Below, piece after piece: positions 19,501 to 28,613 of a stretch of 64,000 nucleotides of DNA (its first letter is position 1; every line of letters begins with the position of its first letter). Made by a program: the position numbers and the translations under genes. Under the pieces are notes generated by a model, which was given only the letters and a program-made list of their open reading frames with translations, had not been told where the DNA came from and made no database searches. This DNA comes from Planctomycetaceae bacterium (GTDB lineage: Bacteria > Planctomycetota > Planctomycetia > Planctomycetales > Planctomycetaceae): NCBI GenBank assembly GCA_021732975.1, contig JAKFWC010000010.1, forward strand, positions 1 to 64,000, read 5' to 3'.

Positions 19501-22500
19501 GGCGGCGGCTCGGCGGAATAATGTTCTTCCATTCAATGCTGCGGCCGGTGACATACAGTGCCCCGAGGGCACGGGACAGTATCTCGTTATCGTCCTCCTT
19601 GGGGCGCAGTGACGCGAACGCCTGCCCGGTTCGTTCGTGATGTTCCAGGCTTTGATGAATCGCGGCGATCAGTAACGGGGCCGGTCCCAGCTCGACGAAC
19701 GTGCCGAATCCTTCTCGACTGAGTTTTTCCACGGCTGGTGCGAAGTTGACGGTCTGCACGAGATTCCGTCCCCAATACGACGCGTCAAACTCAGTTCCGG
19801 AGAGAAGTCCGCCGGTGACCGTGGAATAGATGGGAACGGTACCTGCTTGCGGTCGGAGATCGGCAAGCGCGGCTTCTAATGGTCCGCGGATCGGTTCCAG
19901 TTCTGGAGTATGGCCTGCCCCGGGAACCGGCATCACTTTACCGCCGATCTTCTGTTTGCGCAGATCTTCGATCAGCTTTTCCAGCGCATCCAATTTGCCC
20001 GAGACGACAGTATATTTGGGGCTGTTATAGGCCGAGATGAAGAGCCGGCCTGCATAACCACGCAGCCATGTTTCCGCGTCTTCGGCGGCGATACGGACAG
20101 CCGCCATGCCGCTGTCGCGCGAAGCAGTTCGAGCCGCCGCGCTCATCAGCCGGCTGCGAATCGCGACGACTCGGATCGCTTCCGACAGCGTCAGCGCTCC
20201 AGCAACGCAGGCTGCAGCGGCTTCCCCAAAGCTGTGTCCAATGACGGCGTCAGGTTGAATCCCCCACGACTTCCACACATCAGCGAGAGCCACCTGCAGT
20301 GCGAACTGCGAGACTTGATTGATCTCCAGATATTCAACATTCGTCCCCGAAAGATGCGAACGGTCTTCGTCCGCGAGCAATTCCTCGCGCAGTGACCAAT
20401 CGGCGAACTCTCTTAGTACGGTGTCACATTCCGCGAGACGATCCCGGAACACCGTGTTGTGCTGGTATAGGGCCCGGCCCATGTTCCACCATTGGCCTCC
20501 TTGTCCCGAAAAGACGAATGCGAGTTTCGATGGCATACCGAAGGGGACAGCTCCGGTGCTGACATGGGTGTTGTGGTCGCCGTTTTGCAGGGCGGTCAGT
20601 CTCTGCAGAAGCTCGTCGCGATTGCGGAAACAGATTGCGGCCCGTTCGCGATGATGGCTGCGATGCCATACCGCCGCGCTGCACAGGTCGACGGGTGCGA
20701 TATCGACGTTTTCCGCACGTGCCAGCCATTCGATCCAATTCGCAGCCAGTTGCCGAAGGGCGGGAACACTGGCCGCTGACAATGTCAGGAGAGGGACGCA
20801 TTGAGAAGTTGGCTTATGGTGGTGCCCATTGCTCTTCACCCCGTTTGTGGTCAGCGAGAACCGATTGAACGGCAGTGTTATCTGCGCGGCGTCAGCAAAG
20901 TGAGCGGGAGCCGATTCCAGCACGACATGAGCGTTCGTTCCGCCGAAGCCAAAGCCACTCACGCCTGCCCAACGACGGCCGTCGCGCGCCGGCCACGGTT
21001 GCCCTTCCGTTGACACGATGAACGGCATGTCTGCGAATGAAATTCGCGGATTCGAATCGTGAAAATGGAGATTCGCCGGAAGGCGGTGATGCTTGAGCGC
21101 CAGCGCGACTTTAATCAACCCGGCAATCCCCGCGGCGGCTTCCAGATGGCCGATGTTCGTCTTCACCGATCCCAGCACGCACTTGTCTTCAGGCGCCCGG
21201 CCGGGGCTGAGAACATTCTTCAACGCATTCGCTTCCATCACATCGCCCAATGCCGAACCGGCACCGTGAGCCTCGATGTACTGCACTTCAGCCGGGGAAA
21301 TGCCCGCATTGTGATACGCCTCACGGAGCACCGCTTCCTGCGATGCCTGTAACGGCGCGGTGAGACCATTCGAGCGGCCGTCTTGGTTGACCGCGCTGCC
21401 GCGGATCACGGCGTAGATGGGATCGCCATCGGCCAGCGCCTGTGATAACCGTTTGAGAACCACGACGCCGACACCTTCCGACCGGACGATGCCATTCGCG
21501 CGGGCATCGAAGGCCTTGCAGCGACCATCGGGAGCCAGCCCGCCGGCTTGCGCGAAGCTGGTGGAGACGGCGGGGGTCAGAATCACATTGACGCCGCCAG
21601 CGAGGGCCATGTCGCACTCTCCGCTGCGGAGGCTGCTGCAGGCGAGATGTGTCGCGACGAGCGAAGAGGAACAGGCCGTATCGATGGCGAGACTTGGCCC
21701 CTTCAGATCGAGGAAGTACGACAACCGGTTCGCCGCGATGCAACTCGCATTGCCGGTTGCCCAATACGGATCGAGATTCCCGACCTGTCGCAAACACAGT
21801 TGAGCGTAGTCGTTGGTCGAGATCCCGACGAAGACGCCGGTTCGGGAACCGCGCACGGCTTCCATTGTCTGTCCAGCGTCTTCGAGCGCTTCCCATGCGA
21901 CTTCCAACAGCAAACGCTGCTGCGGGTCGATGAACATCGCTTCGCGCGGCGCGATGCCGAAGAAGCCCGCGTCGAAGGCTTCAATCTCATCGAGGAAACC
22001 ACCCCAGCGCAGGCAGGTGCGATCCGGATCGTGACCTTCGATCAGACTGCGATACATCGTTGTGGTCGGATCCCAGCGGTTTGCAGGGACTTCCCGAATA
22101 GCATCGTGGCCTTCCGTCAGCAATTTCCAGAACGCCTCGGGATGGGGTGCCCCGGGGAATCGACAACTCAAGCCCACCAAGGCAATCGATTCCTCTCGTT
22201 CGGCGTGAGAACGAGCGAACGACGACGGCTCACATTGAAAATGCGGTGTTCGTGCGTGCCCCAACACCCGGCTGAGGGCGTCAATGGTGGGATATTCGTA
22301 GACGATCGTCGGCGACAGCCGGCGTTGCAGCAGGCTTTCGAGGCGTCCTGAGATTTCGACGGACTCGCGCGACGTGAGCCCGAACGATGCCAGCGGTGCG
22401 CAGAGATCGATTGGCCCTCCCAGCATCGGCAAATGTTGACGGAGTTCCGCAACAAGCCATTCCTGAATCGCCTCGGCGCTCATTTCCACGGATGCAGCAG

Positions 22501-24310
22501 GAAATGCAGTCTCGGTTTTGACGGATGGATCCACAACCGGGGTTGGTTGGTTCGGCGGCAATGGGCCGAGTTCTTTGGCGCGCCATTCGGCAAGGATGTC
22601 GAGTTCGTGCATCCGTAGCATGCCCCGGCATTGGGACCGCTGGACTTTCCCACTCGATGTCCGCGGGATTTCCCCGCACTTTACCAAGGCAACATGACTG
22701 ACGGTGATCTCGTGCTCTTCCGAGACACTCCGGCAGATCGCGTGGATTACGTCCTCGGTCTCCACGCCGCGCCCGTTGCGGTATACTTCGTGGACAATGG
22801 CGAGATGCTCGGCCCCGTCGGCTTCGAACGCAAAGGCGACACCACCTTGCCCCTTGAGCGCCGAGTGACAGTGCTCGACGGTTTGCTCGACATCCTGCGA
22901 GTAGTGATTGCGTCCATCAAGGATAATCAGGTCCTTGATCCGCCCAGCGACAAACACCTGGCCGTTGCGGAGGAACCCCAGATCGCCCGTGCGGAGGTAA
23001 TGGCGGTCGTCATCAAGTGTGGCCTCAAACGTTTCCGCGGATTGCTCGGGATGATTCCAGTATCCACTGGCGACATTCGGTCCACTGACCCAGATTTCGC
23101 CGATGGTTTCCGGGGGACATTCGCGCTCGGTCTCGGGATTCACGATGCGGACGACGATGTCGGTTCCTGCAACGCCGCTGCCGACGAGTTCGGTTGCCAG
23201 CGAACCGTTGTGGGGGGGCAGTGCAGTCCGTTCGCTTTCGAGAGCCCGACGGTCGAAACGTTCCATCACCGCCCCGGACCCCGGCGGTCCTCCTGAAACC
23301 AGCAGCGATGCTTCCGCGAGGCCGTAACAGGGAAAGAGTGCCCGGCTCGAGAAACCACACGGCGAAAACGTTTCGGCGAAACGTCGCATGGTGCGGGCCT
23401 GGATGGGTTCTGCGCCGCTGAAGGCTACTTGCCAGCAGGACAGATCCAGTTCACTCAACTGTTCGGCACGAATCGAGTCGACACAACGATCGTAGATGAA
23501 ATTCGGACCGCCACTGGTCGTGGCTCCATAACGTGAGATCGCCCGCAACCACCGTAACGGATTCTGCACCACATGAATCGGTGACATCAGCACGACGGGA
23601 AACCCCGCAAAGAGGGGTTGCAGGACACCGCCGATCAATCCCATATCGTGATACGTCGGCAGCCAACTGACGCCACGACTGCCCGGAGAATGCCCGAACG
23701 CCCGCGCGATCTGTTGCGAATTCGCCAACAGATTCGCGTGCGACAACAGCACTCCTTTGGGCTGTGATGTCGATCCGGACGTGTATTGAATGAGGGCCAG
23801 ATGCTCAGAAGAACAACTGCGCGGGATCCACTCCAATGCGTCAACTTCACACAGGGCATCCGTGGCTTCCACCGGGATGTCACTGAGAAACGGTTGTCCA
23901 ATCAGCCGGTCGCGGATTCCCTGGGCACACTCCGCCGTCGTGAGGATCACCGCCGGTCGGACATCTTGGGCAATTCGCTCCAAGCGTCCGATGGATCGCC
24001 GCGGGCGGGGCAAATCGCAGGGGACAACGATCACGCCGGCATAGAAGCAGCCGAACAACGCCGCGACAAACGGAAGACCGGGAGGATACAGAAGGAGGGC
24101 TCGTTCTCCGGCAAGCCCTTGTCGCTGCAGAAGAATAGCAATCCGGCGGGCTTCCACGTCCAGTTGGTGATACGTCCAGGATAATTCCCGCTGATCGCCA
24201 TCAATGAGAAAGGTCAGCGCCGGTTGATCCGGTTGCTGTTCGTTGCGCAGGAGCAACACATCGACGAAGTTGCTCGGAATCGTCGTGGATGTGAACGAGG
24301 CCAAGGACAT
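16529..24310 (-). CDS. FAAL-initiated type I polyketide synthase
   Basis: 2593 residues; the start ATG lies 173 bp downstream of the MbtH gene. Domains (approximate residues): fatty-acyl-AMP ligase 1-590 (YTSGSTSQPKG near 174), ACP1 with Ser in GLTSRES near 648, KS 700-1125 (active-site DTACSSS near 879), AT 1265-1580 (GHSFGEA near 1358), a degenerate DH fold about 1620-1900, KR about 2180-2400 (TGGLGGIG; S and Y in FSSGAAL and SANYAAGN; an LDD motif of the B type), ACP2 with Ser in GVDSLLA near 2493, then an acidic tail probably for docking to the NRPS. FAAL activates a free fatty acid as acyl-AMP and loads ACP1; KS/AT add one extender; KR leaves a beta-hydroxyl because the DH lacks its catalytic His (LDDYRVDG replaces the usual DHxxxG). 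The AT selectivity motif reads GAGH, neither HAFH nor YASH, so the extender unit is not predicted. Confidence 0.96.
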   Translation of the reverse strand: MSLASFTSTTIPSNFVDVLLLRNEQQPDQPALTFLIDGDQRELSWTYHQLDVEARRIAILLQRQGLAGERALLLYPPGLPFVAALFGCFYAGVIVVPCDLPRPRRSIGRLERIAQDVRPAVILTTAECAQGIRDRLIGQPFLSDIPVEATDALCEVDALEWIPRSCSSEHLALIQYTSGSTSQPKGVLLSHANLLANSQQIARAFGHSPGSRGVSWLPTYHDMGLIGGVLQPLFAGFPVVLMSPIHVVQNPLRWLRAISRYGATTSGGPNFIYDRCVDSIRAEQLSELDLSCWQVAFSGAEPIQARTMRRFAETFSPCGFSSRALFPCYGLAEASLLVSGGPPGSGAVMERFDRRALESERTALPPHNGSLATELVGSGVAGTDIVVRIVNPETERECPPETIGEIWVSGPNVASGYWNHPEQSAETFEATLDDDRHYLRTGDLGFLRNGQVFVAGRIKDLIILDGRNHYSQDVEQTVEHCHSALKGQGGVAFAFEADGAEHLAIVHEVYRNGRGVETEDVIHAICRSVSEEHEITVSHVALVKCGEIPRTSSGKVQRSQCRGMLRMHELDILAEWRAKELGPLPPNQPTPVVDPSVKTETAFPAASVEMSAEAIQEWLVAELRQHLPMLGGPIDLCAPLASFGLTSRESVEISGRLESLLQRRLSPTIVYEYPTIDALSRVLGHARTPHFQCEPSSFARSHAEREESIALVGLSCRFPGAPHPEAFWKLLTEGHDAIREVPANRWDPTTTMYRSLIEGHDPDRTCLRWGGFLDEIEAFDAGFFGIAPREAMFIDPQQRLLLEVAWEALEDAGQTMEAVRGSRTGVFVGISTNDYAQLCLRQVGNLDPYWATGNASCIAANRLSYFLDLKGPSLAIDTACSSSLVATHLACSSLRSGECDMALAGGVNVILTPAVSTSFAQAGGLAPDGRCKAFDARANGIVRSEGVGVVVLKRLSQALADGDPIYAVIRGSAVNQDGRSNGLTAPLQASQEAVLREAYHNAGISPAEVQYIEAHGAGSALGDVMEANALKNVLSPGRAPEDKCVLGSVKTNIGHLEAAAGIAGLIKVALALKHHRLPANLHFHDSNPRISFADMPFIVSTEGQPWPARDGRRWAGVSGFGFGGTNAHVVLESAPAHFADAAQITLPFNRFSLTTNGVKSNGHHHKPTSQCVPLLTLSAASVPALRQLAANWIEWLARAENVDIAPVDLCSAAVWHRSHHRERAAICFRNRDELLQRLTALQNGDHNTHVSTGAVPFGMPSKLAFVFSGQGGQWWNMGRALYQHNTVFRDRLAECDTVLREFADWSLREELLADEDRSHLSGTNVEYLEINQVSQFALQVALADVWKSWGIQPDAVIGHSFGEAAAACVAGALTLSEAIRVVAIRSRLMSAAARTASRDSGMAAVRIAAEDAETWLRGYAGRLFISAYNSPKYTVVSGKLDALEKLIEDLRKQKIGGKVMPVPGAGHTPELEPIRGPLEAALADLRPQAGTVPIYSTVTGGLLSGTEFDASYWGRNLVQTVNFAPAVEKLSREGFGTFVELGPAPLLIAAIHQSLEHHERTGQAFASLRPKEDDNEILSRALGALYVTGRSIEWKNIIPPSRRRVSLPTYPWQHERYWLESVDPPHQTESSPHSGHPVLGDPVELADPPGAYLWQSRIDGQRLKFLDDYRVDGTAILTAGALLEAALAAAQAALDSGPWWLEEVELPGLHELTEAHLRQLQAIFKPTGNESGRFQCHSRGITQKAWRLDVSVRVQRLNTSSTDDEDAERARINAVRNRCSQPVDVQQFYDSLAATGQTIGSSCRVLQEIGRGRREAVGSIRLSDALSYGSGSFVVHPVLIEACLHLASIARRDADVWLSIPVFIESIRVWQHPTPETSLRAHCMTRGEATSEAPLVTDVVVWDEQHHKVLEITGLRVERQRCAEIYAGQQDSHEWLYEVQWRPMPLPSSTAVTTVRAPGTWVLLADTQGITSTLQDALSDHDQCSFVVTPGHAFRQCTPQHFEVNPLQSADFRRLFDEIGQRGLPPVVGVVNLWGSRSSAMPTNTESLEEAEAQLLTGTLHLVQTIDKTDFAEMPRLWLITQRAQQLPSDTRAVSLEQAPLWGLGRTLQREHPNWRCTLVDLSADDASEAHSLCAELLADDVEDQLALRDGTRYAARLARPSADHECYSISAITTPQISTDATYLITGGLGGIGLYLAEWLIAGGARHLVLMSRRTPSPEVEDHLRALREMGAKIVHAPADLTNRAEVQRTFKQIATEMPPLRGVLHCASTLDDAPLAQMLPSQLKSVLASKTYGAWNLHELTQGLPLDFFVLFSSGAALIGPPGSANYAAGNAFLDALAEYRRQRGLTALSIGWGLWGDVGMVTGSDRQNRIKLSGFRTMPAATAVRMMGQLLTTNISRLAVMPVDWAQLRRAARTTTRTPFLSDVFAEVPDIAPEEQGSTDIAAILRAMDSSERPGKLLDYLKNRLSVTLGTAPEKIPHDRSLAALGVDSLLALELKNRVESELQITIRIVELLEGPTLQNLAASILKQWDRPLELNGHQPAVNNGSVRTIVPRVDDGKAAKAVLDRIDELPDDEVEALYQQMMAEEEGRA

Positions 24311-24483
24311 TTCTGTCAGCCCAGATGAGGAGTATACCCGCGATTGTTGTGGGCACGCTTCGTTTGCGGCTTTGGGAAATTTTCGACTTCGTGCGCGCAG
24401 TCAGTGACGACCGAAGAACACTCGCAGGAGTCTTCCTGCGACATCGATCTCACGGAAATATCGCATGCAATGTCCAGCGGCAA

Positions 24484-24711
24484 TCAGTTTCCTTGTGAGG
24501 AAGACTTCATGGCTTCGCGAAGACTGAGGGGACGCATATCGGTCCAGACTTCCTGAATGTATTCCAGACACTCCGCTTTCGACCCAGATTTGCCGGCCGC
24601 GCGCCAACCCAGGGGAATTTCGCGGTCAACTGGCCAGATGGAATACTGCTCCTCGTGATTGACGACCACCTGCAACTGTCCATCTTGCCAATCGGGACGT
24701 TCATCGCTCAT
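24484..24711 (-). CDS. MbtH-like NRPS accessory protein
   Basis: 75 residues, the usual MbtH size, with the family signature in order: [10 protein letters not shown], then VPxGWR-like '[12 protein letters not shown]', then a C-terminal [17 protein letters not shown]. MbtH proteins bind adenylation domains and are often needed for their folding and activity. An AGAGGAA-type ribosome binding site precedes the ATG at 24711. It is the first gene of the minus-strand biosynthetic operon, with the PKS 173 bp downstream, so it probably serves the Ser, Thr and Phe adenylation domains here. Confidence 0.95.
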   Translation of the reverse strand: MSDERPDWQDGQLQVVVNHEEQYSIWPVDREIPLGWRAAGKSGSKAECLEYIQEVWTDMRPLSLREAMKSSSQGN

Positions 24712-25326
24712 GGATGGGGTTCCTCTTCTCGATGCGGTGATTGAAACGGACTAGATTCAGAAATGAAGGGGAGATGGCTTTCCGACGACCAAAAGTACGC
24801 TGGAATCACCAATGAGGGAACGCATATCCATCAGCATTAATACCAATGGACGGGGCCGTGATGAGCTCTTAGCCGCTCGTTGACAAAGTAACGAAATCGT
24901 TGCGCGTATGAAAGAGGCTCGTCAATTGGTGAATGAAATCTCAAACGACACGATTGCCCACCGAATTCTGCTCGAATGGGAGCGCTTCCAAGGCCTCGCA
25001 GAGCTCTCTCCTTTACTCACATTTCAAGGACAATATCACCTTTGAAAATGGCATGGTGATGCTTCGATGGCCGTGACTGATTTTGCTCGGTTACCGAGGC
25101 ATGACCACGGTGGGCAAGTATTTAAGTGCCAATGAAGGATCACTCAAACCGCACACCAACATCGCTTCGCGAACTGCTGGCGCATTCATTGCCTACCCTG
25201 TCATTGAAAGTGTTGTTCCGCAGTCTGTAAGCTGATTCGCGTTCCGCAATCAACGGAGCAGGCAGCGACAGAACATGTTGTCGTTCAACGCGTTGTCGTT
25301 CAGGTTTTGTCACCAACAGGTTCGCG
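24712..25326. other. Divergent intergenic region between MbtH operon and thioesterase
   Basis: 615 bp between divergent genes; it must hold the promoters of the biosynthetic operon and of the thioesterase. I see two short open frames on the plus strand (24908-25045 and about 25099-25230), neither with a recognisable family or good ribosome binding site. They may be decayed gene pieces. No operator or riboswitch was recognised. Confidence 0.5.
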
Positions 25327-26088
25327 GTGCCCGTGAATTCGACTTGGATATTCCGATTGCGACCCCAGCCCACGGCTCGGGTCCGCTGGTATTGCTTTCC
25401 GTATGCTGGCGGTGCGGCTCACTCTTACGCACCGTGGGCGGGGATGGTGCCGAAGAATGTCGAGATCCGTGCCATTCAATTGCCAGGCCGCGGACCACGG
25501 CTCTCCGAACCTTTGATTGACCGTCTCGATCCTTTGCTAGAGTCTATCATGGAGGCTCTCGACGCCGAATGGAGGCAAATGCCTTTTGTACTGTTTGGAC
25601 ACAGTATGGGGGGCATCATGGTGCATGAACTGGCCCGCCGGTTGAGGCGGCATGGCGGACCGCGACCGTTGGCGGTTGCCATTTCCGGCCGCCCGGCTCC
25701 GAGCGCCAACATCGTCCGGGAAAAGCGGCTTTCGGATGTCAGCGATGACGAGCTTTGGGAGGAATTGCGGCGTTACAACGGAACCCCGGATGTCCTGCTG
25801 GATAATCTGGATGTCAAACAATTCTTTCTGCCGATCATTCGAGCCGACTTCTCGATCGTGGATCATTATCAGTATTTGCCCCAGCCTCCGCTCGACATTC
25901 CCCTACGGATTGCCATCGGGATTCGCGACCCGGCGACGCCCCCGGGCAGCGAGTTGGGATGGACACAGGAGACCACTGCGGACTGCGTGATTCGTCGTTA
26001 CGATGGCGATCACTTTTTCTTGAAATCGCAGGCCGACACGTTCGTCCGCCAACTGGATGCAGATTTGCAACCGTTAATTCCGGCATGA
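25327..26088 (+). CDS. Type II thioesterase (alpha/beta hydrolase)
   Basis: 253 residues of the GrsT/TEII family, which removes misprimed or stalled acyl groups from carrier proteins. Visible family marks: YCFPYAGGAA near residue 22, the nucleophile elbow GHSMGG near 97, the lid segment, and the C-terminal GDHFFL carrying the catalytic His. The start is uncertain: GTG at 25327 or GTG at 25333; no ATG is available close by. It is divergent from the PKS/NRPS operon and should act in trans on it, which matters because no integrated thioesterase is seen in the window. Confidence 0.93.
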   Translation: MPVNSTWIFRLRPQPTARVRWYCFPYAGGAAHSYAPWAGMVPKNVEIRAIQLPGRGPRLSEPLIDRLDPLLESIMEALDAEWRQMPFVLFGHSMGGIMVHELARRLRRHGGPRPLAVAISGRPAPSANIVREKRLSDVSDDELWEELRRYNGTPDVLLDNLDVKQFFLPIIRADFSIVDHYQYLPQPPLDIPLRIAIGIRDPATPPGSELGWTQETTADCVIRRYDGDHFFLKSQADTFVRQLDADLQPLIPA

Positions 26089-26232
26089 CAGCGCTGTGAC
26101 CTTCCCCGGTTATTTGCGAGCAATCGGTGTTGCGATACTGCGGGAAAAAGTTTTCGTGGGCGATAGCATTGATCTGCCGACAGTGGCCATAATCGCGACC
26201 CTTGACCAATCCTATCGCTTTGGGAACTTCCG

Positions 26233-26856
26233 ATGCATACCTTCGCATTTCGTCGCCTTTGTCCCGCGGTATTGCTGCTGCTCACGTTCACGACTTCAAT
26301 GTTCGCCGACGATCAATGGGTCGCCCTCTTCGACGGCAAGTCACTGGACGGCTGGGAGAAGGTCGGGCCCGAAGCCAGCGTATGGGAAGTGAAAGATGGT
26401 GCGATCTGCGGATCCGGAGCGGCTTCCATGCTGGTCTCCACGAAAGGACCGTACAAGAACTTCCGCTACCGGGCCGAGATCAAGATCAACGATGGTGGCA
26501 ACTCCGGCCTGTATTTCCGCACGACGCGCAAGCCCGGTTTTACTGACGGCTATGAAGCCCAGATCGACAGCACCCACAAGGATCCCATCCGCACCGGATC
26601 ACTCTATGGGTTCTGCCACGTTTACAAGCCACTCGTGAAGCCCGACACGTGGTTCACCTACGACTTGGAAGTTCGCGACGACATTTGGCGCGGTCGCAAG
26701 ATGACACGCGTGAAGATTACCGTCGACGGCAACGAGCTCTACGAATACCTCGATTTTGCCCAGACCTACAAAGAAGGCCATTTCGCCTTCCAGCAGCACG
26801 ATCCGGGCAGCCGGGTCAACATCCGCAAGGTCGAGGTCATGCCATTAGCCGACTGA
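26233..26856 (+). CDS. Secreted DUF1080 (3-keto-disaccharide hydrolase-type) protein
   Basis: 207 residues. A signal peptide (RRLCPAVLLLLTFTTSMFA) ends near residue 25 and is followed by a single concanavalin-like DUF1080 domain: WVALFDGKSLDGW at the start, DGAICGSG, GNSGLYFR, GYEAQID and a closing VNIRKVEV. DUF1080 proteins are expanded in planctomycetes and are associated with carbohydrate turnover; some members hydrolyse 3-keto-glycosides. Secretion to periplasm or outside is inferred. It sits 145 bp after the thioesterase on the same strand but is unlikely to belong to the biosynthetic cluster. Confidence 0.9.
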   Translation: MHTFAFRRLCPAVLLLLTFTTSMFADDQWVALFDGKSLDGWEKVGPEASVWEVKDGAICGSGAASMLVSTKGPYKNFRYRAEIKINDGGNSGLYFRTTRKPGFTDGYEAQIDSTHKDPIRTGSLYGFCHVYKPLVKPDTWFTYDLEVRDDIWRGRKMTRVKITVDGNELYEYLDFAQTYKEGHFAFQQHDPGSRVNIRKVEVMPLAD

Positions 26857-26882
26857 GCAATGGCTGGAATGCGTTCTGACGG

Positions 26883-27998
26883 TCAGTCGAGCGGCTCGGG
26901 TTTCCCAAAAGCGAACCCCTGGTGAAAACCGAAGCCGATTTCGCGGCAGGCGGCGATGGCTTCGGGCGATTCCAGCCCCTCGGCGAGCGTCGCGATTCCG
27001 AGTTCGGCCGCGTGGTGATGCAGGCTGGCCACCAGGCCAGCATGCATGGCGGTCGGCTGGCCCAAATCTTTCACCAGGGAGCGATCGAACTTGATGTAGT
27101 CCGGACGGACGCTGACAATTTCGAGTAATCGCGACTGACCCACGCCGAAATCGTCGAAGGCCAAGCCGATGCCGAGTGCGTTCAATTTAACCTTGAACTG
27201 ACGAAACAGGTTAATGTCGCCGACGGCTTTTTCGTGCACTTCGAGGACGATTTGACGCGGCCCATACTCTTGGAGCAGTTGCTTCAAGGAAGCCACCATG
27301 GCATCGTCCAACGCCTCATGCGGATGCGTGTTGAGAAAGAGAACACCCGGAATGCGCGCCTGCTGAATGGTCTTCATGGCCAGTTCGCGGCACATGGCAC
27401 TGAGCCGTTGCTCCAGGCCCAGTTCTTCCGCTTCCGCGAACAGGGCGAGCGGCGACTCCAGCCCGGGAACATCGGTACGAACCAACGCTTCGTAGCCAAA
27501 CGGTTTCGCGTCCGCTCCGGCGACAATGGGCTGATAATAAATCTTCATCCGCTGCTTGCCGATGACCTCCATCATCCGCGAGATCTTGCCAAAGTGATCG
27601 GACACATCAGAGACCACGGTCCCGTCGTTGCTGGCCTGTGTCTCCCGATTGAGTTGCAGTTCGATGTCTGCGAACCGAATTAAATCGTATTCTCCTACGG
27701 GTGTCGGGTGAGAAATCCGCAAGCCATTGACGTATGTGCCGTTCGTGCTATTCAAATCGCTGACGAAGACCGCGCCCATCGTGTGCAGAATCTCGGCGTG
27801 ACGTTTGGACACACTGCGGGAGACCAGCGTGAGATCGCACGCGAAATCGCGGCCGATGATGAAAGGCAATCGCGCCATCGGGACCGTCGTCACTGGTGCA
27901 TCAGCGGCAAGACATCCAGACAGATACCAACCGGTCGCCGGTTGAGTCGATTCGAGAATCATGGACATCTCGGCTGTCGGGTTCAGGCTCAGCATCAT
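26883..27998 (-). CDS. FHA domain plus EAL domain protein (c-di-GMP phosphodiesterase type)
   Basis: About 371 residues. The N-terminal forkhead-associated domain (about 40-115) keeps the phosphothreonine-binding marks IIGR, SRSVSKRHAE and NSTNGTYVNG. The EAL domain (about 145-372) has the motifs expected in active enzymes: EALVR, N in LNTHPHE, E in LEVHE, FDDFGVGQ and IKFDRSLV. The predicted role is breakdown of cyclic di-GMP coupled to a phosphoprotein signal, in the cytoplasm. The start is ATG at 27998 (or 27995); the codon before is TTG. It is convergent with the DUF1080 gene, with only 26 bp between them. Confidence 0.92.
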   Translation of the reverse strand: MMLSLNPTAEMSMILESTQPATGWYLSGCLAADAPVTTVPMARLPFIIGRDFACDLTLVSRSVSKRHAEILHTMGAVFVSDLNSTNGTYVNGLRISHPTPVGEYDLIRFADIELQLNRETQASNDGTVVSDVSDHFGKISRMMEVIGKQRMKIYYQPIVAGADAKPFGYEALVRTDVPGLESPLALFAEAEELGLEQRLSAMCRELAMKTIQQARIPGVLFLNTHPHEALDDAMVASLKQLLQEYGPRQIVLEVHEKAVGDINLFRQFKVKLNALGIGLAFDDFGVGQSRLLEIVSVRPDYIKFDRSLVKDLGQPTAMHAGLVASLHHHAAELGIATLAEGLESPEAIAACREIGFGFHQGFAFGKPEPLD

Positions 27999-28001
27999 CA
28001 A

Positions 28002-28494
28002 AACTCAATCTGTGGCTGTGAAAGTCGAGCCGCCCGCTCGACTGGAGCGTAGGACAATGTCCCCGGCTTATTTTGTTAGGGGCCCGATGAACTTCGATCT
28101 GGTTTGAGTCGGAGACCGGTACGGCAACGAAGCCGCCTTCCAGCGACCTGTTTCCAATTTATCTCTAAACCTAGGTTGCCGTCGCAGGCGTTGCTGAAGC
28201 GCGACAAAACGGCCTGCGAAGATCATCCGAATCGGTATTGCTTGTCCTGAGTTAGCGATCCTGCCGATGATGACGGAATGCCCGATTGCAGCGGAATGCG
28301 CGAGGTCACGGCGTCCGGAGCCAGAAAAAGTTGCCCATTCCGTTGAAAAGATTCAGCAGCTAATAATCCAGTTGCGCTGCGAGATCCGCGTCGACGACCG
28401 CGTCAGATTCACGGACAGCCACTGTCCGTCCGCGGGAAGATCGCGACGGTGGTAAAACTCTGTATATCCGCCGCGCGAGACTGAGGAAAAGAAA
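28002..28494. other. Intergenic region without a recognised gene
   Basis: About 490 bp between the FHA-EAL gene and the large hairpin at 28495. Only short open frames without family resemblance occur on either strand. The part next to 28001 should hold the FHA-EAL promoter. Nothing else was recognised. Confidence 0.5.
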
Positions 28495-28577
28495 CGAGCC
28501 GGAAGGTTCCGTGACGAACGCTGATTTCCGTGAATTGCCACGGCAAAACAGCGTTCGTCACGGAGGCTCCCGGCTCG
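28495..28577. repeat. Long imperfect inverted repeat with nested stem
   Basis: Two 29-bp arms (28495-28523 and 28549-28577) pair with only three mismatches around a 25-base loop, and the loop itself contains a CCGTG/CACGG stem. It lies 37 bp past the end of the minus-strand gene at 28614, so it could terminate that transcript, but no T-run follows on either strand. It may instead be a dispersed palindromic repeat or a structured RNA. Confidence 0.8.
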
Positions 28578-28613
28578 TAACATAGACGAGTCTGACGCCG
28601 TGAAGACGGCTGA

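Noticed and set aside
24908..25230. Two short plus-strand frames upstream of the thioesterase
   Set aside because: No ribosome binding site, no family and below 50 codons each; kept only as a note on the intergenic region.
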